Positions 1 to 5,492 of a stretch of DNA of 6,325 nucleotides are shown here, piece after piece (the first letter of the stretch is position 1; every line of letters begins with the position of its first letter). Source of the DNA: an uncultured Desulfovibrio sp. (GTDB lineage Bacteria; Desulfobacterota; Desulfovibrionia; Desulfovibrionales; Desulfovibrionaceae); contig USNI01000058.1 in the NCBI GenBank assembly GCA_900555975.1, forward strand, positions 1 through 6,325. Reading direction: 5' to 3'. A program made the position numbers and the translations under genes. The notes beneath the pieces were generated by a model. It searched no databases and had not been told where the DNA came from. It saw nothing but the letters and a program-made list of their open reading frames with translations.

Positions 1-219
1 ATACATGACGCTGAACACGGCCAGTCTGCCGAGCTCGCGCGCGGGAGCGGCCAGTCGCTCGCTGCGCAGGACGAGAATGACGGCCAGAGACGCGGCTCCG
101 AAGAAAAAGCGGTAGAAGAGAACGCATTCCGCGGACATGCCGTCACGCAGCAGCGGCAGGCTGAACAGAGGAATGAGTCCGAAGGCCGCAGACGAGAGCA
201 GTGCAAGAAAGAAGCCCAT
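1..219 (-). CDS. DMT/EamA-family permease, N-terminal part (runs off left edge)
   Basis: The minus strand is open from an ATG at 219 to the window edge, giving 73 residues with no stop. The visible part begins MGFFLALLSSAAFGLIPLFS, a hydrophobic first membrane segment (about residues 2-24). A short polar turn with RDGMSAE (25-31) follows, then FYRFFFGAAS (35-44) opening a second membrane segment (about 33-51) and a basic cytoplasmic-looking stretch (52-65). This pattern of a helix with a small-residue/FGL turn, then a 'G-x-S-x-E' link and a 'YRF' entry to helix 2, is typical of EamA-domain members of the drug/metabolite transporter superfamily, inner-membrane proteins with usually 10 helices and about 290-300 residues. 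The start is supported by GGAGA about 7 bases upstream. Substrate cannot be told: the family exports amino acids, metabolites or drugs. It is separated from the activator gene by 248 bases and has its own candidate promoter, so it is probably not part of the TRAP operon. Confidence 0.8.
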   Translation of the reverse strand, partial: MGFFLALLSSAAFGLIPLFSLPLLRDGMSAECVLFYRFFFGAASLAVILVLRSERLAAPARELGRLAVFSVMY

Positions 220-269
220 GCCGGTTCTCCATGAACCTGTGAAAGAATGCCGGGCCGGTCAGGCACCGC

Positions 270-321
270 CCCGGACGGTCCGGGATCCCGGGCGTTCCTG
301 GCCGGCCGGTTCCGGAACGCC
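270..321 (-). promoter_or_regulatory. Cluster of overlapping inverted repeats in the DMT permease leader
   Basis: Three inverted repeats lie end to end or overlap. GGCGTTCC (291-298) pairs with GGAACGCC (314-321) around a 15-base loop that itself contains the palindrome GGCCGGCC (300-307). CCGGGATCCCGG (280-291) is a perfect palindrome. CCCGGACGGTCCGGG (270-284) is a 6-bp stem with a 3-base loop. Segment 279-284 belongs to both of the last two, so they exclude each other if formed in RNA. None is followed by a T tract in either direction, so a standard intrinsic terminator is not supported. They lie between the candidate promoter and the permease start, so they could be a structured leader or an attenuator; they might also be GC-rich intergenic repeats. 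The function is inferred, the symmetry is directly visible. Confidence 0.4.
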
Positions 322-331
322 TGAACATGGG

Positions 332-345
332 ATTGCCGTGGCAAT
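332..345. promoter_or_regulatory. 14-bp palindrome, possible operator at the DMT transcription start
   Basis: ATTGCC-GT-GGCAAT is a perfect 6+6 inverted repeat with a 2-base centre. On the minus strand it begins directly after the candidate -10 hexamer (346-351), so it would cover the predicted transcription start. That is a classic place for a repressor operator. The repressor is unknown, and a single copy is seen. A palindrome of this size could occur by chance in GC-rich DNA, although this one is relatively AT-containing compared with its surroundings. Confidence 0.35.
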
Positions 346-374
346 GCTGTAGAAGGATGATCGCGATCTGTCAA
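346..374 (-). promoter_or_regulatory. Candidate sigma-70 promoter for the DMT permease
   Basis: On the minus strand a perfect TTGACA (374-369) is followed after exactly 17 bases by TACAGC (351-346). The -35 matches the consensus fully and the -10 matches at the first, second and fourth positions. Transcription would start near 338-340, giving a leader of about 120 bases before the ATG at 219. It lies in the only sizeable gap between genes, where the downstream permease needs a promoter. The weak -10 leaves it uncertain. Confidence 0.45.
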
Positions 375-467
375 CGTCTCTTCCGTTTTCTGAAGGAGGA
401 CGGGCGCGCGGACAGGGCGCGGCGCAGGGGACGGTCCGTGAAGGGGGGCGCGGCAGACGGGGACAGT

Positions 468-2429
468 CTACAGTCCGTATCTTTTCAGCTTCTTGTACAG
501 CGTGACGCGGCACATGCCCATTTCTTCCGCCACCCGGGACTTGTTGCCCCGGTGCTTCTGCATGAGTTCCCATATTCTGTCGCGCTCCCAGGTTTCGAAG
601 CTGGTCACCTGGGGCAGGCGGACGACGTCCTTCTGCGGCGTCTTTTCCCGGACGGAGTTCGTGATGTCCCGGGGAAGATCACGGACCTGAAGCGTGTGTC
701 CCTTGGCCACGTTGACGCCGAACTCGATGGTGTTGCGCAGCTGCCGGATGTTGCCGGGCCAGTCGGCGCGGACAAGGATGTCCATGAGTTCCGGAGAACA
801 GCTGGTCACCTGCCGGTGCAGCATGGCGTTGAAATGCCGCAGAAAGGCGTCGACCAGCAGAGGAATGTCCTCTCTGCGGGAGCGCAGAGGGGGAAGCTCC
901 AGGGAAATGACGTTGAGTCTGTAATAAAGATCGAGTCTGAAGGTGTTTTCCTTCACCATGGCCAGCAGGTTCCTGTTGGTGGCCGCAATGATGCGGACGT
1001 CCACGGGAATGGCGGTATTCGAGCCTATGCGTGTGACTGCGCGTTCCTCCAGAACGCGCAGCAGTATGGCCTGAACGTCGAGGGGCAGTTCCGCCACTTC
1101 ATCGAGAAACAGCGTGCCCTTGTTGGCGAACTCGAATTTGCCCATGGCGCCGCCCTTGCGCGCCCCCGTGAAGGCGCCGTCGCCGTATCCGAACAGCTCG
1201 CTGCCTATGAGATCCTTGGGAAAGGCGCTGCAGTTGACGGCCACGAAGGGATTTCTCTGGCGGGAGCTTTCGTTGTGTATGGCCTGGGCGAAGACTTCCT
1301 TGCCGGTGCCGCTTTCGCCGGTGAGTATGATGGAACTGTTGCTGTTGGCGATGCCGCGGGCCATCTCCCTGATTTCTCGGAAGGATTCCGAATTGCCGAT
1401 AAGTCCGTCGAAGGTATAGCCTTCCCGCAGCCTTCCCTTCTGGCTTTTCTGCTGGGGGACTTCCGCAGCCTGCAGATTGCTCGTGAAGGCAAAGATCATG
1501 CCGTTGACGATGTCGTTCTGCTTCCAGGGGGTGCAGCTGACGCAGATGATCTTGTTTTCGGAGGAGTAACCTTCGAAGTGCACCTCGGAAAAGTCGATGC
1601 GCTTGCCGGTCTGAAGGCTTATGGCCATGCTTTCCAGTTCCGGAAAGATTTCCGTGAGGGCATGGTTCAGCACGTCGCCCTGACTGAGTTCGAAGAGATG
1701 TTCGAACTGCTGGTTGACGCTGAGTATCTTCTGGGAGAAGTCCACCAGCATGAGGGCGTGTTCGTGGATTTCCTTGAGCTGATTGAAAAGTTCCCGCTGT
1801 CTGCCGAGTTCGAGCGTGGTTTTGTGCAGTCGCGAGGTCAGGGAATGTATCTGATAGACATGGCGGACCAGCGCTATGAAGGCTCTTGTGAACAGGGCCG
1901 GCGGCAGGAAGGCGCAGAAAATGTAGGAGGAGTAGTTCTCTCCGGCTCTGGCCGCATAGGAGGCCAGACCGTGCATGCATGTCAGATAGTGCTCCCTGCC
2001 GATGACCCAGCGTTCCTCCGCTCCGTCCCGGATGAGCGCCGGCGCCGCCGTCCCCAGAGAGGCTTCTGCAAGATTGCTTCCCACGTCCAGATGCATGTCG
2101 GCCAGCTTTTTCCGCAGGACGGGATCGCCTCCGGCACAGAAGACGGTCATGTCGTCATAGAGCAGCATGTAGACTGCGCCTACGGCCTTCAGATATTCCG
2201 TAATGGCCGTGAATTCCGGTCCGAGGAAGGGAATGTCGATCTTTCCCGTACCTCCGCGGGGAAGCGAAGACGCGATCACGGGGGGCAGATCGTCCTGATG
2301 CATTCCCCGGATGCGGCACCGTTCCCAGGAGTCCAGGATTTCCTTGCGCCGGGCGCCAAGGGAGAAGCCGAGCGCTTCCGTCTGCATTCCGCTCCGGTAT
2401 TGATCGTCGTCGTTGATCGGTTCAGTCAT
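468..2429 (-). CDS. Sigma-54-dependent activator, AcoR type (GAF-PAS-AAA+-Fis)
   Basis: A 653-residue enhancer-binding protein that would remodel RNA polymerase-sigma-54 to open promoters. The N-terminus carries SWERCR (34-39), typical of AcoR-like activators, then a GAF-like sensor region (about 60-195, with a SLGTAAPALI segment) and a PAS-like region (about 213-318). The AAA+ domain (about 341-570) has Walker A GESGTGKE (371-378), an intact sigma-54 contact loop GAFTGA (418-423), Walker B TLFLDE (439-444), sensor I AATNR (482-486), the arginine-finger stretch FRLDLYYR (497-504) and WPGN (557-560). A Fis-type helix-turn-helix ends the protein (about 626-653, NKSRVAEEMG then RVTLYKKLKR). No receiver domain is present, so control is probably by a ligand rather than phosphorylation. 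The ATG at 2429 is chosen because AAAAGAG sits 5 bases upstream; an in-frame GTG at 2435 would overlap the preceding stop codon but lacks a well-placed ribosome site. The start is 2 bases after the flavoprotein stop, so the two are likely cotranscribed and translationally coupled. It most plausibly controls the TRAP/flavoprotein operon. Confidence 0.95.
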   Translation of the reverse strand: MTEPINDDDQYRSGMQTEALGFSLGARRKEILDSWERCRIRGMHQDDLPPVIASSLPRGGTGKIDIPFLGPEFTAITEYLKAVGAVYMLLYDDMTVFCAGGDPVLRKKLADMHLDVGSNLAEASLGTAAPALIRDGAEERWVIGREHYLTCMHGLASYAARAGENYSSYIFCAFLPPALFTRAFIALVRHVYQIHSLTSRLHKTTLELGRQRELFNQLKEIHEHALMLVDFSQKILSVNQQFEHLFELSQGDVLNHALTEIFPELESMAISLQTGKRIDFSEVHFEGYSSENKIICVSCTPWKQNDIVNGMIFAFTSNLQAAEVPQQKSQKGRLREGYTFDGLIGNSESFREIREMARGIANSNSSIILTGESGTGKEVFAQAIHNESSRQRNPFVAVNCSAFPKDLIGSELFGYGDGAFTGARKGGAMGKFEFANKGTLFLDEVAELPLDVQAILLRVLEERAVTRIGSNTAIPVDVRIIAATNRNLLAMVKENTFRLDLYYRLNVISLELPPLRSRREDIPLLVDAFLRHFNAMLHRQVTSCSPELMDILVRADWPGNIRQLRNTIEFGVNVAKGHTLQVRDLPRDITNSVREKTPQKDVVRLPQVTSFETWERDRIWELMQKHRGNKSRVAEEMGMCRVTLYKKLKRYGL

Positions 2430-2431
2430 CG

Positions 2432-3475
2432 TCACTCTTTTACGTCAGGGGTCTGCGTCTGGGCCTGGTCCTGTGTCCACCATCTGTGAACCAGCCAGGG
2501 ATCCTTGATGAACGGCCGGGCCATGGCCACGAAGTCCACATGATCCCGTTCCACCAGAGAGCGGGCGGCGTTCAGCGAACGGATGCCTCCCACAAGAATG
2601 AGAGGAAGGGAGCAGCACTTCTTGAAATCGAGGGCGGCCTTGTACACATAGGCTTCCGTACCGGGATTCGAGGGATCCACGGTGTCGTGACGGCTTTTGA
2701 ATCTGCCCCAGAAGCCGCTTATTTCCACGGCGTCCAGAAGTTTTTCCCTGTCCAGCGTCTGGACTGTCTCGCACATCATTTCCCGCGTCAAGCCGTTCTC
2801 ATGGAAGTCCTCGCCGTCTATCTTGATGAAGAGGGGATAGTCTCTGCCCACCTCCTCGCGGACGGCCCGGCATACTTCCAGGAGAAGGCGTGCCCTTTTC
2901 TGAACGCTGCCGCCGTAGGCATCGGTGCGCTTGTTGACGCCCGGAGACAGAAATTCGCTCAGACAGTAGCCGTGCGCGGCGTGCAGCTGCACGCCGTCGA
3001 AGCCCGCTTTTTTGGCTCTTCCGGCCGCGAGGGCAAAGGCTTCCACGATGGTGCGGATGTCGTTGACGCTCATGGGATAGCTGATGTGTCCTCCGGGAGG
3101 GATGACGGAACTTGGTCCCGTGGGCGGCAGTCCCGTGAGATAGGTGTCGGCCTGATTGCCCGCATGGGAAAGCTGCGCGAAAATGACGCCGTTGCCTTCA
3201 TGCACGGCCTGCGGCATCTGCGCAAGCTGAGGGATCAGCTCGTCGCGGTCCAGACCGAGCTGTCTGTTGCCGGCCATGCCCGAACGATGCACATAGATGT
3301 GCCCGGTGATGACGGCGCCGACGCCGTGGGACACCAGATCTCTGAGCAGGGCGATCTGCACGGGCGTGCAGGCTCCCGAGGAATCGGCCTGCGCGTCGTT
3401 GACGGCGGAACGGATGATGCGGTTCTTGAGACAGACGGAACCGATGAAGCCGGGACTCCAGAGCGTGTGGGACAT
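2432..3475 (-). CDS. Old yellow enzyme-family NAD(P)H:flavin oxidoreductase, single domain
   Basis: A 347-residue soluble FMN-dependent TIM-barrel protein. The family uses NAD(P)H to reduce activated C=C bonds; some relatives demethylate or open rings. Visible motifs are QLSHAGNQ (101-108), the active-site HAAHGY (165-170) with the paired histidines and the likely proton-donating tyrosine, the flavin-pocket stretch NKRTDAYGGS (181-190), the phosphate-binding VGGIRS (295-300) and MARPFIKDPW (318-327). The length matches the barrel alone; the iron-sulfur and pyridine-nucleotide domains of 2,4-dienoyl-CoA reductase and trimethylamine dehydrogenase relatives are absent. Unusual positions are VND at 25-27, where relatives usually carry a Thr or Cys near the flavin, and Asn107 in place of the usual Arg of HAGRQ. 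The ATG at 3475 has AAAGGAAA 5 bases upstream and begins where the family similarity begins; the open frame continues upstream to 3757 but that part overlaps the permease gene and has no family character. It lies 83 bases after the TRAP large subunit and 2 bases before the activator. The substrate is unknown; an unsaturated carboxylate is inferred from the neighbouring transporter. Confidence 0.9.
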   Translation of the reverse strand: MSHTLWSPGFIGSVCLKNRIIRSAVNDAQADSSGACTPVQIALLRDLVSHGVGAVITGHIYVHRSGMAGNRQLGLDRDELIPQLAQMPQAVHEGNGVIFAQLSHAGNQADTYLTGLPPTGPSSVIPPGGHISYPMSVNDIRTIVEAFALAAGRAKKAGFDGVQLHAAHGYCLSEFLSPGVNKRTDAYGGSVQKRARLLLEVCRAVREEVGRDYPLFIKIDGEDFHENGLTREMMCETVQTLDREKLLDAVEISGFWGRFKSRHDTVDPSNPGTEAYVYKAALDFKKCCSLPLILVGGIRSLNAARSLVERDHVDFVAMARPFIKDPWLVHRWWTQDQAQTQTPDVKE

Positions 3476-3480
3476 GTATG

Positions 3481-3488
3481 TTTCCTTT
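3481..3488 (-). promoter_or_regulatory. Ribosome binding site fixing the flavoprotein start
   Basis: AAAGGAAA on the minus strand, 5 bases before the ATG at 3475. It decides for this start over the longer open frame that reaches back into the permease gene. Confidence 0.75.
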
Positions 3489-3507
3489 CGGTTCCCCGGT
3501 GCCGGAG

Positions 3508-3537
3508 CCTTCCCCGCCGGCTGGGCGGCGGGGAAGG
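3508..3537 (-). repeat. Perfect 12-bp inverted repeat between TRAP large subunit and flavoprotein
   Basis: CCTTCCCCGCCG (3508-3519) and CGGCGGGGAAGG (3526-3537) are exact reverse complements around a 6-base loop, forming a very stable hairpin in RNA. It starts 21 bases beyond the permease stop and ends about 33 bases before the flavoprotein ATG. No run of T follows on either strand, so it does not look like a complete intrinsic terminator. It could protect the 3' end of the transporter message, set the ratio of transporter to enzyme, or act as a partial terminator. The role is inferred. Confidence 0.6.
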
Positions 3538-3558
3538 AAGTTTCGGGTGAAGGCGGAC

Positions 3559-4878
3559 CTAGACCACGAGCTGCGGGAACAGCACGACGAAGCCGAGGGC
3601 CAGAAGCTGCAGCAGAACGAAGGGGATGATGCCCACATAGAGGTGCTGCATGGTGATGTTTTCCGGTGCAACGCCCTTCACATAGAAAAGAGACATGCCG
3701 AAGGGCGGGGTGAGGAAGGAGGTTTGAAGGTTGATGGCCACCATGATGGCGAACCATGTCAGTTTCTGGGTGTTGCTCATGTCGAGGCCGGAGTCAAGCC
3801 GGGGCACGATGCCGGCGAACATGGGGAGGAGAATGTAGGATATTTCCAGCCATTCCATGAAGAAGCCGAGCACGAACACCATGGCGAGCAGCAGAAAGAG
3901 CACGCCGTAGGGACCGAAGCTTGAGGCCAGCAGGGCATCCTTGATGAGATCCGTTCCGCCGATTTCCCTGAAGACGGTGCTGAAGGCCGGCGCGCACAGG
4001 GCGATGAACAGGCACATGCCCGTCATTTTTCCGGTCTCAAGCACGGTGTCCCTGAGAATGGACAGGCTCATCTGCCGGTTGAGCACGGTCAGCAGGCAGG
4101 CGCCGAGCGCGCCGAGGGACGCTCCTTCCGTGGGCGTGGCGATGCCGGCGAATATGGAACCGAGCACGGCGAGGATGAGACAGAGCGGCGGAAGCAGATT
4201 TTTGAGCAGCGAGGCCAGTTCCCGGGCATCAGGCTTCCGCTTTTCTTCCTTTCTGAGCGGCATGAGGTCGGGCCGGACGAGTCCGAGCAGCCAGATGAAC
4301 GCAAGATACAGCGCCACGAGCACGAAGCTCGGCAGCAGCACGCCCTTGAACAGGTCGCCCACGGGTATCTGCAGCAGCGAGGAGAACATGACCAGCATGA
4401 TGCTCGGGGGAATGAGAATGCCGAGCGTCCCTGCGGAGGCAACGACGCCTCCGGCAAGCCGCGGATCGTAGTTTTCCTTGTGCATGACGGGCAGGGCGAT
4501 GAGTCCCAGCATGACCACCGAAGCGCCGATGATGCCGGTGCTTGCAGCCATGATGGTTCCGAAGATGATCACGGAGAGCGCAAGTCCTCCGCGCATGCCG
4601 CCGAGAACCCGGTCAAGGGAGTAGAGGAGTCTGTCGGCGATGCGGGACTTGTCCATCATGATGCCCATGAAGATGAACACAGGCACGGAAAGCAGCAGCC
4701 AGTCCTGGGAGGTGCCCAGCATGCGGGAGGCGACGTTCTGCATGAAGACGGGTTCCGTTCCGCTCAGATGCAGAAATATCACGGAAATGCCGCCGAGCAC
4801 GAAGGCGATGGGGTAGCCTGAGAAGATGAGGACCAGCATGCTGCAGCCCATGAGCAGGGAAAGCAGTTCTTCGCTCAT
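3559..4878 (-). CDS. dctM: TRAP transporter large permease subunit (DctM/FcbT3 type)
   Basis: A 439-residue inner-membrane protein, the ion-coupled channel-forming subunit of a tripartite ATP-independent periplasmic transporter. It is hydrophobic throughout, with roughly a dozen membrane segments. Family hallmarks are SAGTLGILIPPS (148-159), GIATPTEGAS (245-254), the two symmetric loop motifs of the large subunit, and QTSFLTPPFG (385-394) near the C-terminus, which fits the mannitol/chloroaromatic-type subgroup. A charged loop (209-219, EEKRKPD) separates the two halves. The start at 4878 is preferred: AAGGAGGAA lies 2 bases upstream, and the ATG overlaps the small-subunit stop as ATGA. An upstream in-frame start at 4929 would add 17 non-family residues encoded inside the small-subunit gene. 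Translational coupling should keep the two membrane subunits in balance. The gene symbol denotes the family only. Confidence 0.95.
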   Translation of the reverse strand: MSEELLSLLMGCSMLVLIFSGYPIAFVLGGISVIFLHLSGTEPVFMQNVASRMLGTSQDWLLLSVPVFIFMGIMMDKSRIADRLLYSLDRVLGGMRGGLALSVIIFGTIMAASTGIIGASVVMLGLIALPVMHKENYDPRLAGGVVASAGTLGILIPPSIMLVMFSSLLQIPVGDLFKGVLLPSFVLVALYLAFIWLLGLVRPDLMPLRKEEKRKPDARELASLLKNLLPPLCLILAVLGSIFAGIATPTEGASLGALGACLLTVLNRQMSLSILRDTVLETGKMTGMCLFIALCAPAFSTVFREIGGTDLIKDALLASSFGPYGVLFLLLAMVFVLGFFMEWLEISYILLPMFAGIVPRLDSGLDMSNTQKLTWFAIMVAINLQTSFLTPPFGMSLFYVKGVAPENITMQHLYVGIIPFVLLQLLALGFVVLFPQLVV

Positions 4879-5489
4879 GCTTCCTCCTTCGGTTTTTCCG
4901 TCAGCTCTCCGGAGTCCTTGTGCAGACACAGATCCGCAAAGCGCAGCAGTCCGCTCATGCCCCTGCTGAAGGCCTGAACGGCCAGCAGCGCCATGGCCAG
5001 CGGCAGAACGGACTTGATGACCCAGCGATGCGTGAGGCCCATTTCGCTGGACGTTTCCCCCGTGAGATAGGCGAAGCGCGCCAGGTCAATGCTGTACCAT
5101 GCGATGTACAGGGCGAAGGGCAGCAGAAAAAGCAGATCTCCCAGAAAGTTGACGGCAAGTTTGCCCTTGACGGACATGCGCGAATAGAGAATGTCCACAC
5201 GGACATGTCCGTCCAGAGCGTGCGTATAGGATCCGGCAAAAAGCATCATCACGGCGAACAGATGCCACTGCAGTTCCATGAGCGAGGTGGAGTTGAACTC
5301 CGTTCCCAGCAGGAACACGGGCTGCTCCCAGCTCAGGAAGGAATGCCAGCGGAACAGGCCTGCGAAGATGGAAAGGGCGGAGAGTCCGATGATGGCGAGA
5401 ATGAGCCATGCCGTCGCCTTTCCCGGCCATGCGCACAGCATGACGATCCTGTCGAAGAAGCGGACGGCTTTTTCCAGAGGAGCGCTCAT
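4875..5489 (-). CDS. dctQ: TRAP transporter small permease subunit (DctQ/FcbT2 type)
   Basis: A 204-residue membrane protein with four predicted helices (about 25-47, 73-91, 110-131 and 157-176), the usual topology and a usual length for this subunit, which joins the large permease and helps dock the binding protein. Recognisable features are ELQWHLFA (72-79) at the start of helix 2, HVRVDILYSRM (95-105) in the loop after helix 2 (the general family pattern is H-x-R-V-D) and GLTHRWVIKSVLPLA (151-165) leading into helix 4. The C-terminal tail is charged (about 190-204). The ATG at 5489 follows the binding-protein stop by 3 bases, and its ribosome site GAAGGAAAA (5496-5504) lies inside the end of that gene. 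Its stop overlaps the large-subunit start by 4 bases. The gene symbol denotes the family only. Confidence 0.93.
   Translation of the reverse strand: MSAPLEKAVRFFDRIVMLCAWPGKATAWLILAIIGLSALSIFAGLFRWHSFLSWEQPVFLLGTEFNSTSLMELQWHLFAVMMLFAGSYTHALDGHVRVDILYSRMSVKGKLAVNFLGDLLFLLPFALYIAWYSIDLARFAYLTGETSSEMGLTHRWVIKSVLPLAMALLAVQAFSRGMSGLLRFADLCLHKDSGELTEKPKEEA
4881..4889 (-). promoter_or_regulatory. Strong ribosome binding site deciding the large-subunit start
   Basis: AAGGAGGAA on the minus strand, directly before the ATG at 4878 and inside the last codons of the small-subunit gene. It supports the start at 4878 rather than the in-frame ATG at 4929. Confidence 0.8.
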
Positions 5490-5492
5490 GGC

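Noticed and set aside
291..321. An intrinsic terminator after the activator gene.
   Set aside because: The hairpin is good, but no T tract follows on either strand and it lies about 150 bases beyond the stop, downstream of the candidate DMT promoter.
327..2489. A 720-codon open frame on the plus strand opposite the activator gene.
   Set aside because: It mirrors the activator gene, has no recognisable domain or ribosome site, and long antisense frames are expected in GC-rich genes. The minus-strand protein has every family motif.
3489..3505. A sigma-54 promoter before the flavoprotein (minus strand GGCACC followed by GGGGAACC).
   Set aside because: The -24 half resembles GGCAC, but the -12 element lacks the required GC and TTGC-like sequence.
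2486..3550. A 354-codon open frame on the plus strand opposite the flavoprotein gene.
   Set aside because: Same reason: antisense of a well-supported old yellow enzyme gene, with no family character of its own.
3476..3757. A 94-residue N-terminal extension of the flavoprotein.
   Set aside because: It overlaps the large permease gene in another frame, is low-complexity (His, Pro, Ala, Arg rich), and the ATG at 3475 has a good ribosome site exactly where family similarity starts.
4879..4929. A 17-residue longer N-terminus for the large TRAP permease.
   Set aside because: It lies inside the small-subunit gene and has no family similarity, whereas the start at 4878 has a near-perfect ribosome site and the ATGA overlap common in TRAP operons.
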